NCBI GenBank assembly: GCA_905234455.1
Contig: CAJOIH010000005.1
Span: forward strand, 1-59,770
Source of the DNA: an uncultured Bacteroidales bacterium
GTDB lineage: Bacteria > Bacteroidota > Bacteroidia > Bacteroidales > F082
Length of the DNA stretch: 59,770 bases
Direction of reading: 5' to 3'
Made by a program: the position numbers and the translations under genes. Each line of letters opens with the position of its first letter. Position 1 is the stretch's first letter. Positions 18,901 through 26,017 of the stretch are shown here, piece by piece. The notes under the pieces are model-generated. The model made no database searches. It was not told the origin of the DNA and was given only the letters and a program-made list of their open reading frames with translations.

Positions 18901-19166
18901 TTGAAGACCCTGATGCCAATGGCAGGGAGACCTACACCATCAGCGCCAATGGCGACAATCCCGATGAATATCGTGCCGGTGTGTTTTACGTAGGATTCGG
19001 CCCCTTCAAAATCGGAGCCAATAGTGAGCAGATTAGAAACATTTTCCAAAATCGCTTCGCTCACGACTTCCTTTGTCGAGGCGACTCACCTTACTTCAAA
19101 GTGCTCGACCGTCCCGGTCATGCCTACTTCTACTTCGGAACAGAAACCGGGAATTCTTTATGGTGA
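12921..19166 (+). CDS. Giant Rhs/SpvB-type polymorphic toxin-like protein with type-23-like C-terminal tip
   Basis: The 2081-residue protein has a Sec signal peptide (MKRAIITLILILSCLVVQA). An SpvB/TcaC-like domain lies near residues 110-330 (LSICYNSQDRNGLLGWGWNL), then five FG-GAP/VCBS-like calcium loops near residues 399, 457, 576, 627 and 692 (DFNGDGFDD and variants). Many YD repeats cover about 1070-1690, followed by an Rhs core (DHLGSWVAI, FDAWG, NRYSYCLNNPLTYTDPDG, ending near 1813). The remaining 268 residues (GGDRYRSAAARF, IGANSEQIRNIFQNRFAHD) resemble the polymorphic toxin type 23 domain of Bacteroidota; this assignment is from memory of the family pattern. No immunity gene follows: the next gene is on the opposite strand and abuts the stop. 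No T9SS tail is present, so the export route beyond Sec is unclear. Confidence 0.85.
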   Translation: MKRAIITLILILSCLVVQAEHSYTLSKPLDGKLSYHYTANSHITLEKGFQAEPQNGHEVVLDIDPFDISAIEGGITGGTLANNNNGVVGSLGGVVDVSLLGGAVYSIPIDLPDGLGSIQPQLSICYNSQDRNGLLGWGWNLGGLSSISRTGSTPYHDGNIGICDRFCLDGNRLLKTGTGNYGGNGVSYRTEQDLMSKIVSFQESGIIGPSYFKVWMADGRIMYYGHSSDSKAFVDPMKRVNLWLLNRVEDRDGNYMEFHYTIDKDHYRLDEIVYSGNANDNISPELRVAFNYTTREDVDIAYLGNCIYRKKQLLDRITIFNRNNELFSYTFSYQSPNPQTGYYYNLLTKIRLNAGDEHFNPTLVKYGSNNYSATSGSELKYHITTNGNPNGFFSAVKFSGDFNGDGFDDVVAVQPNSNGQYDQAQVFVNKGVSSGNLVFDLVRSFDLNSNISWIQVVDLNGDGLDDLIFSNRHRGTLFFPDHVETEIYLSHNLPSGGFEFIRKYTPICSIPQDLVETHLVGDFFGEGMNSILVQTVSEEQNGIEASLLYRYEEATGEFLIHEIPEHLSATRFFPADYNGDGITEILYQKEHETTAMAQLVPSGNTYHYNEIYCGNPSNWEDAFLGDYNGDGLIDILFYTDNATQKWVIYLSTPRGFGDKFPLPQNFPYSSPGDYLFSLDRPHHTTHYLKAGDFDGNGCSDLALFKDGQFHVFYGPIRANGTNAPFANIQQISETAFNSYDNMSVCLGNFLGQERLSYLGTTTLSRLPSAALRLEARSIIDGLGRKTEFTYDYLMPNPNNPSEDDFYHVNSYFANHDRHVHSSAIPLRALKKLTTYNVSNKPVTTQCFYEGGLIHNQGRGFLGFTKTRQDDYCNGQLQKKTVRQYEIDYTYSVIHMNLMEENVYDQDGALMARSTYLPRIYSHIKNDKVFIPISNKSIEEFDVDHPGRLLKKEIYETEVATHCSQTNRYDEVLSVISQAKGATTHQDYTIARICEFQETNTTTYLNDNMSTWLINRPSSTCNIAHREGNYADLYHLKQFTYDDKKPYRIISILDLPNDGSYPDDPLALITEYVYDRTGNVTTQTVSTPNDKNEPRCEVFEYDKTYGRRLLTKRTDALNQVYTYTYDPVYNYCTSATDCNGMTTEYSQDPMGITVNINHPDGTRTCKALRWGNESYFQWEKRTGQETKWNYFAPTGEALQTKSYDLNGEMLLCEYKYDEFGRVIKKWEPHGLSGTNNYYKYEYDTHHQLCRIYHPDGSKEEINHDGNASSTVYYAPDGSTQSNSKTTNIMGWVVRSTDAEGNSIIYDYRADGKPLWSQLEGYVETRIEMDYDALGNQSLLSDPDYGTVTYEYNAFNELTRQVSPKQDEINFFYDPLGRITRRIETDRKSNTQEVTQWTYGSGNGQKGLLTEISSPNQIIQYLYDPLLRLSGINEIVLGEEYPTIYTYDQASRVISTTYPSKYRVNYHYTSEGFLKSITDNDSNDLWRMLESNEMMQPTRIALGNGVVSKYEYDKSTHRLTSILSVRDNEVLQDLSYQYDHYSNMTRRDDYKNKSSERFAYDKLNRLTDVVDAEGHSGFHYDPLGRMTEKSTATGAVFYNTDYSGPQPHAIKSVQSPHGVFPQERMDLAYNVFDKVESINEGTNSISFEYGYDHHRIKMSEKVDGVIRNKTYVNNCEFVTSSKGDPATWTFLLGPTGVFAVVETIDNNPTLHYILKDHLGSWVAITDKNGQMEQENHFDAWGLCPRSDDLMFDRGYTGHEHIKGTGLINMNGRLFDPLTSSMISPDNNIQMPDFTQNFNRYSYCLNNPLTYTDPDGNSFVESALIFYIIYCTDFGYEFQKYTQALAVHIDLHLSSQQIGLGVDFSFGVPKKYGISYRTHLGATYYCRFYDKSYNGFEFRLGGEWCAASSIGYSGTTFYQGKGKQTTNSIILGTYWCSFAYENDYMFNLGKYIPCVPAADGGDRYRSAAARFRLGVFSMGVNLFTGDPGVDHDIRRTFEDPDANGRETYTISANGDNPDEYRAGVFYVGFGPFKIGANSEQIRNIFQNRFAHDFLCRGDSPYFKVLDRPGHAYFYFGTETGNSLW

Positions 19167-20126
19167 TTATTTCAACTCTATATCATCAAACAAGAGGGAT
19201 ACCGTGTCGAAGTTGGTCCCTTCGACACGGACCTCCATCTGTCCTTGTATGGGACGGGGCACGTTGAAACGGATTCGGTAGGTAACCTTCTTACCCTCGA
19301 CTATCGCATCCACTGGAAACGACTTGTCAACCAACGTACGCCCATCTGGGGATATGATGAGCGCCCGCAAAGCCAGTCCTTCGGTTGTGCCAGGTCCGGC
19401 ATTCTCCACCTCGACCTCCACTGCAAAAGGCACCTTGTTCTGGTCGCTGAAGTAGCTTTCGTGCTTGTATTGGCATCGCGGCATGCGCATGTGCGGCCTA
19501 TGCAGCAACGGAGTCAACCGCGCCCTATGCGAGCGGTAGGCATCAGGCACTTGACCGATGGCCCAGCCCGTGCTGGTGACCTCCAAATAGTAGTACTTGC
19601 GGCCGTCGAACTCGTAAAAAGTGCCGTCGCAGTCTTTGTCGTCACAAGCCACTGCCAACGCCATATGGTCAGGCAAGTTCACCAACAGCACATCGAAACC
19701 CATCTCGTGTAGGATGGCTGCCGCCAAGATGGCCAAGTCTTCGCAGTCGCCACAACCGTCGACCAGGGTCTCCACCGGGAAACGCACATACTCGCCACAG
19801 CGTTTTGAGTCCCAGTCGCTCACATAGCGCAAACTCTGCACAAAGCTGATCACGTTGCCCATGTCGCCGTCAAACGAGGCCACAAGATCGCGTATGCAAT
19901 GGCGGTCGTGGTCGCTCAGCACATACTCTACCGAACGGTCCGATTGGTGAGCGCGACCTTGATAATACTCATAGAGTTCCACAGGCACGCCCAACGTACA
20001 CCGCCACCGCTGGTTGTTGTGCGTCCACTCGTGGGTGATGACATAATCGCCATCGTGCTCCACCACGTTGTGGGCCACAACTGGCACCGCCAGCAGCATC
20101 ATTACTATGGTTAATAGTCGCTTCAT
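19167..20126 (-). CDS. Secreted transglutaminase-like cysteine protein
   Basis: The 319-residue product has a signal peptide and a transglutaminase-like core with Cys128 in GCGDCEDLAIL, His154 in LPDHMALAV and Glu182 in YYLEVTST, a plausible Cys-His-acid triad. The C-terminal 100 residues form a beta-sandwich-like region (AVEVEVENAGPG, RVEGTNF). Such proteins act as peptidases or amidases on extracytoplasmic substrates; the substrate is not evident. Its stop lies directly against the stop of the Rhs gene with no spacer. The start overlaps the upstream gene by 4 bases (ATGA), so it ends an operon with the exonuclease, the tricorn-like protease and a small membrane protein. Confidence 0.82.
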   Translation of the reverse strand: MKRLLTIVMMLLAVPVVAHNVVEHDGDYVITHEWTHNNQRWRCTLGVPVELYEYYQGRAHQSDRSVEYVLSDHDRHCIRDLVASFDGDMGNVISFVQSLRYVSDWDSKRCGEYVRFPVETLVDGCGDCEDLAILAAAILHEMGFDVLLVNLPDHMALAVACDDKDCDGTFYEFDGRKYYYLEVTSTGWAIGQVPDAYRSHRARLTPLLHRPHMRMPRCQYKHESYFSDQNKVPFAVEVEVENAGPGTTEGLALRALIISPDGRTLVDKSFPVDAIVEGKKVTYRIRFNVPRPIQGQMEVRVEGTNFDTVSLLFDDIELK

Positions 20127-20545
20127 TCTGTAGTGATTGGAAATGGTAGTGGCTCGTTGGCTGTGCTCACGGAAATCACGCTATCGACCACATAACGGCT
20201 CATCCCCCTCCATGGAAGGGTTCCGAGGTATTCCCTATAGTGCAGTTCGACGTTCTTGCCGGCACAATGTTCCAGCTGGTCGGCCACATGTTGGTCCTTT
20301 ACCGAGAAGTTGAACTCGTTCGACTGGATGGTGGCGTTCGAGTTCTTCGAGTTGTAGCCCGCTTGGATCAGGCGGCCCTCGTAGGTCTTGAAGATGTAGC
20401 CCTTATAGACGAAAAGGTTCAGTTCGCCCGCCTTCACGCCGGCACCGAACACAAAGAAAAACTTGATGAAGATCCAGATGGCCAAGGCCACCAAGCCGAT
20501 GCCGAAGAACCATCCGAAAAACTTACGTCCTCTTCCGTTGCTCAT
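20123..20545 (-). CDS. Small membrane-anchored protein of unknown function
   Basis: This 140-residue protein has one strongly hydrophobic N-terminal segment (about residues 9-36, GLVALAIWIFIKFFFVFGAG) and a soluble remainder with the pattern GELNLFVYKGYIFKTYEG. I know similar short membrane proteins in Bacteroidota, sometimes mislabelled 6-phosphogluconate dehydrogenase, but no function is established. It lies 3 bases after the tricorn-like protease gene and overlaps the transglutaminase-like gene by 4 bases, so translation is probably coupled. The soluble part would face the periplasm or cytoplasm depending on topology, which cannot be decided here. Confidence 0.7.
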   Translation of the reverse strand: MSNGRGRKFFGWFFGIGLVALAIWIFIKFFFVFGAGVKAGELNLFVYKGYIFKTYEGRLIQAGYNSKNSNATIQSNEFNFSVKDQHVADQLEHCAGKNVELHYREYLGTLPWRGMSRYVVDSVISVSTANEPLPFPITTE

Positions 20546-20548
20546 AGT

Positions 20549-23500
20549 TTATTTCCCCCAATATTTAAAGTTCTTGACTTCCTTTTGCAGTTCACGCACG
20601 GCAGCCTCCAGCTGCTCATCCTGGCCCGTTGCCAGTTTCTCCGGAGTGTTGCGCACCTTGACGTCAGGTTCCAGCTGGGTGTTTTCGAGCCAGTTGCCCT
20701 GCTCGGTACGGTAGCCCACCACTGGTAATCCGAAATAGAGCGAGGGGTCTTGCAGGGTCTCCCAGGTGACGCTCGACATGGTGCCGGGCACAGGCATACC
20801 CACCAAGGTGCCCATCTTCTTGTGCTTGTATACCCAAGGCGTGCCGTGGGCGTTGCTGTAGTTGGCCTCGCCGATGAGCATCACCGAAGGCTTGTTGTAA
20901 CGCCTCGATGGCATCACACAAGCCACGCTGTCGTTGATGACTTGTTCCAGGTATTTCTCACCGCTGAAAAGGATTTCGATATCCTCATGCAGGCGACCGC
21001 CGCCATTGAAGCGGGTGTCGATGACCACACCATCGCAAAGGTTGTATTTGCCCAAAATCAGCGAATACACATCACGATAGCTGGCGTCGCCCATGCTGCG
21101 GATGTGCACATAGCCCAAGCGGCCGTTCGAGAGTTCCTTGACTTTTGCCTCGTTGTGCTTGATCCAGCGGTTATAGAGCAGCTCGTTCATGGCTCCATGG
21201 CTGATGGGCTTCACGGTCTCGTCCCAGGTCTTGCCGCCTTGGCTGACGGTGACGAGAACGGTCTTTCCGGCCTTGTTGTTGAGCAGAGGATAGTAGTCTT
21301 CGCCCTGTTTGACTTGGACGCCGTCGATCTTCTCAATGACGCAGCCAGCCTTCACTTTCGATTTCTGTTTGTCGAACGGGCTTCCTTCCACCACCTCGGC
21401 GATCTTCAGTCCGTCGCCATCGTAATCGAGGTCCAGGATCACGCCAAATTCGGCAGTGGCGTCGCCTCCATGATTCGAAGGACGATAGCCTGAGCCCGTA
21501 TGCGACACGTTGAGTTCACCCAGGATCTCGCTCAGCATCTCGCTGAAGTCGTAATTGTTGTTGATATGCGACAGGAAAGGCCGATAGGCTTCCTTCATCA
21601 ACTCGAGGTCCACGCCATGATGGTCCTTCATGAAGAAACGTTTCTCCGTCTGCAGGAACACATGATTGAACATATACTCGCGCTCGGCGGCAAGGTCGAG
21701 TTGCATGGTGGCGTCGTATTTGATGGAGGTGGATTTGCCGCTCTTGTCGACCTTCTGCAGGTTGCCGCCTGAGAGCAGGAATATGTTGTCGCCCTGCATC
21801 CTGAGGCCAGCACCCCCCTGCCCCATCTTTTTCAGGATTTTCATCGACTTTTCGCGGACGTCCATCTCCCAAAGATCATAGCCTTTCTCGAACGAAGTCA
21901 TGAAATAGAACTTCTCGCCATCCTTGGAGAGCGCCATTCCACTTAGGTTCGACGACATGGGCGTCAGGCGTATCACGCGGTCCTGAAGATGCTCCAGATC
22001 CACTTCGATATTCTTCGCTGCATCGGTCTTATCCTCTAACTTCTCGTCCTTCTTGTCTTTTTTCTTGTCTTTCTTCTTGTCCTTCTTTTCTTCCTTAGGC
22101 TCGTCTTTGGCCTTGTCCTTGTCGCCCTTCTCGGTTTCTTTCAGCAGGGCGTATTCCTCTTTGTTCAGGCGGAATTTGTCGTAGGCATCCTGATTCAAGA
22201 AGGCGATGAAAGCATCCCTTTGGCTACCCCAAGAGGCATGGGAACGCATACCATATCTATCTGAGTTAAAAAGAATGGCATTGCCATCCAACACCCATTG
22301 CGGGTCATCGTCGAAGTAGGCACTCTCGGTGATGTTGTAGATTTTCATATCGCCGTTGGCCGACACGATGCCGACATCCGAATAAGGGTCGCGCATATGG
22401 GTGATCAAGGTCACTGCGAACCATTTCCCGTCGGGTGACCATTCATAGCCCAGGCTGCCGTAGTGCTGCGTACCATCGGTGATTTGACGCACTTCCTTTG
22501 ATGCTATGTTATAGACTTTCAGAATGTTACGATTCTCAATAAAAGCGATTTCCTTACCATCGGGCGAGTATTCGGGATTGCTGCGCTCGATGCCGTCGTT
22601 GTCGAACAACGGCTTCTCGTCGATCAAGGTGGCATAGGCAAAATTGTAGTCGTCCTTACGCTCTATGGTAGCCTGATAGAGGTTCCAGTAACCATCGCGT
22701 TCCGAGGCATAGACGAGGGTACGTCCATCCTTCGAGAACGAAGGGCTGCGCTCGGGTTGGGGAGTATGGGTAATCTGTTTGGTGGTGGCGTATTCGTCGG
22801 TGCCGGTCACAAACACCTCGCCCCGCGAGGTGAAAGCCACCAACTTGCCGTCTTGGCTGAGGTCGAAGTTGCCCACGCCGCCGAAGCTCTTTTTCTCCAG
22901 CTGCTCAGCGGGTTGGTCGTTGACGATTTCGACATGCACCTTTTTGGGCTTCTCTCCCACGTGATGGGCATAGATCTCACCCATGTAGCCATAGCAGATG
23001 ACCCCGTTGTTGGCCACGCTCAAAAAGCGCACCGGATGCGTTTGATACTGCGTCACTGCTTCAGCTTTTTCCAGATGATCGGCTGGGGCCTTGTAGACGT
23101 TGAAGCTGCCGCCGCTACGCTCGCTGAGGAACACCACTTCCTGGTAGCCAGGCAGGTAGCGAGGGTCGCGGTCCTCGCCGACGTTGGTGGTGAGGATGGT
23201 ATGCGTACCTTTATCGGCATCGTAGTACACCACATCGCGGGCCACCGACGACACATGATGCTTACGCCACACGTTCTCGCTGCCCTTGCGGTCGTAATAA
23301 AGGAACGAGCGGCCATCCTTATCGAACGAAAGGCTGCACACCGGCACAGCCACCACTTGTTCGGGGCGACCGCCCTCGATGCTCACCTTATATAGTTCAG
23401 TGATCCAGCTGGCTGGGAACTGAGCGTTGTCTACACCTTTCTGAATCTGGGCAGAGAAATAGATCTCCTTGCCGTCGGGTGAGAAGGCCAGTGGCGTCTC

Positions 23501-23818
23501 GTAGGCCGAATTGGTGGTGATGCGCTTGGCCACGCCGCCTTCGGCTGAGACGGTATAGATGTCGTAGTTGCCATTTCGGTCAGTGGCAAAAGCGATCGTC
23601 TTCCCGTCGGGCGACCACACCGGGGTGGTCTCATACGAGGAGCCTGTAGTCAGCTGTTGGGCTCTTCCGCCGCCAGTGGGCACTACATACACGTCACCCT
23701 TATAGCAAAAGGCGATCCTGTCGCCTTGGGGGGAGATGGTATTGTGGCGCATCCAGAGGGGTTGGGCCAGCAGCTGGACGCTGATCAATAGCAACACGGC
23801 TGTGATTGTTCTTTTCAT
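20549..23818 (-). CDS. Tricorn-like S41 serine protease (beta-propeller, PDZ, S41)
   Basis: The 1089-residue protein starts with a signal peptide. WD40/PD40-like beta-propeller repeats follow (WSPDGKTIAFATDRNG, FSPDGKEIYFS, YSPDGKEIAFIENR). A PDZ domain lies near residues 790-870 (VEGSPFDKQKSKVKAG) and a C-terminal S41 peptidase domain has the probable nucleophile Ser988 in NYSNAHGT. A Lys/Asp/Glu-rich linker at about residues 560-597 sits inside the propeller region. Tricorn-type enzymes trim peptides; with a signal peptide this one would work in the periplasm or outside. It follows the exonuclease gene by 12 bases and precedes the small membrane protein by 3. Length and domain order match Bacteroidota S41 proteins with PD40 repeats. 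Confidence 0.9.
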   Translation of the reverse strand: MKRTITAVLLLISVQLLAQPLWMRHNTISPQGDRIAFCYKGDVYVVPTGGGRAQQLTTGSSYETTPVWSPDGKTIAFATDRNGNYDIYTVSAEGGVAKRITTNSAYETPLAFSPDGKEIYFSAQIQKGVDNAQFPASWITELYKVSIEGGRPEQVVAVPVCSLSFDKDGRSFLYYDRKGSENVWRKHHVSSVARDVVYYDADKGTHTILTTNVGEDRDPRYLPGYQEVVFLSERSGGSFNVYKAPADHLEKAEAVTQYQTHPVRFLSVANNGVICYGYMGEIYAHHVGEKPKKVHVEIVNDQPAEQLEKKSFGGVGNFDLSQDGKLVAFTSRGEVFVTGTDEYATTKQITHTPQPERSPSFSKDGRTLVYASERDGYWNLYQATIERKDDYNFAYATLIDEKPLFDNDGIERSNPEYSPDGKEIAFIENRNILKVYNIASKEVRQITDGTQHYGSLGYEWSPDGKWFAVTLITHMRDPYSDVGIVSANGDMKIYNITESAYFDDDPQWVLDGNAILFNSDRYGMRSHASWGSQRDAFIAFLNQDAYDKFRLNKEEYALLKETEKGDKDKAKDEPKEEKKDKKKDKKKDKKDEKLEDKTDAAKNIEVDLEHLQDRVIRLTPMSSNLSGMALSKDGEKFYFMTSFEKGYDLWEMDVREKSMKILKKMGQGGAGLRMQGDNIFLLSGGNLQKVDKSGKSTSIKYDATMQLDLAAEREYMFNHVFLQTEKRFFMKDHHGVDLELMKEAYRPFLSHINNNYDFSEMLSEILGELNVSHTGSGYRPSNHGGDATAEFGVILDLDYDGDGLKIAEVVEGSPFDKQKSKVKAGCVIEKIDGVQVKQGEDYYPLLNNKAGKTVLVTVSQGGKTWDETVKPISHGAMNELLYNRWIKHNEAKVKELSNGRLGYVHIRSMGDASYRDVYSLILGKYNLCDGVVIDTRFNGGGRLHEDIEILFSGEKYLEQVINDSVACVMPSRRYNKPSVMLIGEANYSNAHGTPWVYKHKKMGTLVGMPVPGTMSSVTWETLQDPSLYFGLPVVGYRTEQGNWLENTQLEPDVKVRNTPEKLATGQDEQLEAAVRELQKEVKNFKYWGK

Positions 23819-23830
23819 ATCTTGAGGGGT

Positions 23831-24649
23831 TTAAAAGTGAGCTGATTTGCCGCCCATGCGGAGTTTGATGGCGGTGATGAGTTTCTTGGTGTAGAGGGGG
23901 AAGTCGCTGTTCATCATCCATGAATAGTACGATGGCTCGATGCGGAACACGTCCTCTACCCGTTTGCCTTTGTGCTTGCCGAACTGGAACACTTCCTTGC
24001 CCTCTCCGTCGAAGATGATCTGTCCCGAGAGGTCGGCATTCTGGTGATGGGCCGAGAAGTGCGACAGTTCTTTCATATCGTTGACCGGTCCTTGGGATTT
24101 TACCCCTTTGGAGTCTTCATATTCCACCCCTTGATAGCGGTCGAGCATCGCCTTGAGCACTTCGTAGGTGGCTTTGGTGTCGGCTCCGGCTCCGTGGGCA
24201 CCTTCAAGTTCGGCGTGGCAGAAGAAGCGGTAGGCACCTTTCAACGTACGGGGTTCCATCTTCATGAAGATGTTCATCACATCGATGAAGTCGCGGTCCT
24301 TCAGGTCGAATTCACAATCCACGCGGATGAACTCTTCCATGAGCATCGGGAGGTCGAACTTCAGGATGTTGTAGCCTGCCAGGTCGGCGTTGCCGATGAA
24401 GCGTGCGATTTCGGGCGCCTTCTCGCGGAAGGTGGGTTGGTTGGCCACCATCATATCGGTGTAGCCGTGCACCGACGAGGCCTCCTCCGAGATATGCATC
24501 TCGGGGTTGAGCAACCAGGTACGCTGCTCTTCGGTGCCGTCAAGATTCACCTTTAAAATGCTGATCTCCACGATTCGGTCATGGGTGGTATTGAGGCCTG
24601 TGGTCTCCAGGTCGAAAAAAGCGATGGGCCGTTTGAGGTTTAGTTCCAT
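23831..24649 (-). CDS. DEDDh 3'-5' exonuclease (DnaQ-like)
   Basis: The 272-residue protein has the exonuclease I motif FFDLETTGL with Asp13 and Glu15, a second motif around LAGYNILKFDLPML, and a third around AHGAGADTKATYE supplying the His and final Asp of the DEDDh group. It probably degrades or proofreads single-stranded DNA or RNA ends in the cytoplasm. The C-terminal 80 residues contain FQFGKHKGKRVEDV and a region like the putative quorum-sensing/DUF3820 tail seen in some DnaQ-like proteins. ATG at 24649 is preferred since upstream codons are low-complexity. A TACCTTTG box lies 27 bases before the start. Confidence 0.88.
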   Translation of the reverse strand: MELNLKRPIAFFDLETTGLNTTHDRIVEISILKVNLDGTEEQRTWLLNPEMHISEEASSVHGYTDMMVANQPTFREKAPEIARFIGNADLAGYNILKFDLPMLMEEFIRVDCEFDLKDRDFIDVMNIFMKMEPRTLKGAYRFFCHAELEGAHGAGADTKATYEVLKAMLDRYQGVEYEDSKGVKSQGPVNDMKELSHFSAHHQNADLSGQIIFDGEGKEVFQFGKHKGKRVEDVFRIEPSYYSWMMNSDFPLYTKKLITAIKLRMGGKSAHF

Positions 24650-24673
24650 GGGGTAAAAAAAATTGAATCTTAA

Positions 24674-24705
24674 TTGCAAAGGTAGCAAAAATAATTTTAC
24701 TTTTG
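24674..24705 (+). promoter_or_regulatory. Promoter of the DUF3276 gene
   Basis: TTG at 24674-24676, 21 bases, then TACTTTTG at 24698-24705. It overlaps the divergent -7 box of the exonuclease operon, so the two promoters may compete. Confidence 0.65.
24677..24684 (-). promoter_or_regulatory. -7 box (TACCTTTG) of the exonuclease/tricorn operon
   Basis: The reverse strand reads TACCTTTG, matching TAnnTTTG. No TTG is found at the expected upstream distance. Confidence 0.5.
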
Positions 24706-24729
24706 TGCGATTTTTAAATCTTAATAGAC

Positions 24730-25080
24730 ATGATGGAAGAAAACGAAACGATGAATGAAAGGGAAGATTTGTTCTCGAAGGCTGTCAAAGCCGGTAAGAG
24801 GACTTATTTCTTCGATGTGAAAACCACTAGGAACGACGAGAAATACCTCACCATAACGGAAAGCAAGAGGCGTTTTGACAACGAGCAGAACCGCTTTTTC
24901 TATGAGAAGCACAAGATTTTCCTTTACAAGGAAGACTTTGAGAAGGTGTCGAAAGCCTTGAACGATGCCATCAACTTCGTGGAGACCGGCGAGTATCCCG
25001 CCGACTACAACGAGGAGCCTGTCCAAAGCACCGAGGAGGGCATCGACAAGTGGTTCGACGATCTCGGAAAGAATTATTGA
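24730..25080 (+). CDS. DUF3276 / PUR-alpha-like nucleic-acid-binding protein
   Basis: The 116-residue protein matches the DUF3276 pattern of Bacteroidota and spirochaetes: FSKAVKAGKRTYFFDVK, YLTITESKRRF, FFYEKHKIFLYKEDF, in which a PUR-type beta-beta-beta-beta-alpha repeat is predicted. Homologues of the PUR family bind DNA and RNA (the Borrelia homologue BpuR is the characterised case). Two ATGs are adjacent at 24730 and 24733. It has its own promoter and a strong terminator, so it is a single-gene unit. Placement just upstream of parA may be linked to chromosome organisation near the origin, which is inference. Confidence 0.88.
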   Translation: MMEENETMNEREDLFSKAVKAGKRTYFFDVKTTRNDEKYLTITESKRRFDNEQNRFFYEKHKIFLYKEDFEKVSKALNDAINFVETGEYPADYNEEPVQSTEEGIDKWFDDLGKNY

Positions 25081-25104
25081 ATCCTTTAGAAGGAAGCCCC
25101 ATCA

Positions 25105-25134
25105 AGCCGCGCCTAAAAAGGTGCGGCTTTTTTT
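25105..25134 (+). terminator. Intrinsic terminator of the DUF3276 gene
   Basis: A 10-bp stem (AGCCGCGCCT with AGGTGCGGCT, one G-U pair) with an AAAA loop is followed by seven T residues. Confidence 0.92.
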
Positions 25135-25161
25135 ATCAACAAAAACGGGCTTTGTTGATAA
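25133..25161. promoter_or_regulatory. 11-bp perfect inverted repeat upstream of parA, resembling paired DnaA boxes
   Basis: TTATCAACAAA at 25133-25143 is exactly inverted at 25151-25161, with a 7-base centre. Each arm contains TTATCAACA, one base from the E. coli DnaA box consensus. It could be an operator, a replication-protein site or a second weak hairpin. The rest of the 157-base gap holds the terminator and the parA -7 box. Confidence 0.5.
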
Positions 25162-25201
25162 CTTTCAATCCGTCTCCACAACAAAAGACAGGCAAAAGAC
25201 G

Positions 25202-25209
25202 TAATTTTG
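25202..25209 (+). promoter_or_regulatory. -7 box (TAATTTTG) of the parA operon
   Basis: TAATTTTG fits TAnnTTTG and lies 28 bases before parA. No TTG is seen at the normal -33 distance. Confidence 0.5.
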
Positions 25210-25237
25210 CTATCTGTTATTAATTCAGACAAATTTC

Positions 25238-26014
25238 ATGGGAAAAATCATCGCAATAGCCAACCAAAAAGGCGGCGTGGGCAAGACCACCACGGCCATC
25301 AACCTGGCAGCCAGCCTCGCCGTACTCGACCATAAAACCTTATTAATTGACGCCGACCCACAGGCCAATGCCACCTCTGGTGTGGGTCTCGACCCCAAGA
25401 AGGTCAGCACCAGCGTCTACGAATGCATCATCGACGGCACCGATCCCCACGAGGTCATCGTGAAGACCGAGACGCCCAACCTCTACCTGCTACCTGCCCA
25501 TATCGACTTGGTGGGTGCTGAAATCGAGATGATCAACCTGCCGGAGCGCGAGAAGATGATGAAGAAGACCCTCGACCCCATCAAAGCAGAATACGAGTTC
25601 GTCATCATTGACTGTTCGCCCTCGCTGGGTCTGGTCACCGTGAACGCCCTTACCGCATCCGACTCGGTCATCATCCCTGTGCAGTGCGAGTATTTCGCCC
25701 TCGAAGGCTTGGGCAAGTTGCTCAACACCATCAAGATCGTTCAGACCCGCTTGAACCCCGACCTTGACATTGAAGGCATCCTACTCACCATGTTCGACAC
25801 CCGTTTGCGACTCTCCAAGCAAGTGGTCGAAGAGGTGAAGATGCACTTCCAGGACATGGTGTTCAACACCATCATCAACCGCAACACCCGTTTGGGTGAG
25901 GCGCCCAGCTTTGGCAAGACCATCATCATGCACGATGCCGGTTCGGTAGGAGCCATCAACTACCTGAATTTGGCCAGAGAGATTTTAGAAAAGAATAATA
26001 TAAGTCAGAAATAA
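25238..26014 (+). CDS. parA: Chromosome-partitioning ATPase ParA (Soj)
   Basis: The 258-residue protein has the deviant Walker A motif KGGVGKTT at residues 11-18, Walker A' DADPQAN and Walker B FVIIDCSPSLG, all typical of chromosomal ParA/Soj without an N-terminal regulatory domain. It dimerises with ATP on the nucleoid and drives segregation of the ParB-origin complex. parB follows after 3 bases. No parS-like 16-mer was noticed in the window, although the origin-proximal setting would predict one nearby. Confidence 0.97.
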   Translation: MGKIIAIANQKGGVGKTTTAINLAASLAVLDHKTLLIDADPQANATSGVGLDPKKVSTSVYECIIDGTDPHEVIVKTETPNLYLLPAHIDLVGAEIEMINLPEREKMMKKTLDPIKAEYEFVIIDCSPSLGLVTVNALTASDSVIIPVQCEYFALEGLGKLLNTIKIVQTRLNPDLDIEGILLTMFDTRLRLSKQVVEEVKMHFQDMVFNTIINRNTRLGEAPSFGKTIIMHDAGSVGAINYLNLAREILEKNNISQK

Positions 26015-26017
26015 CCT

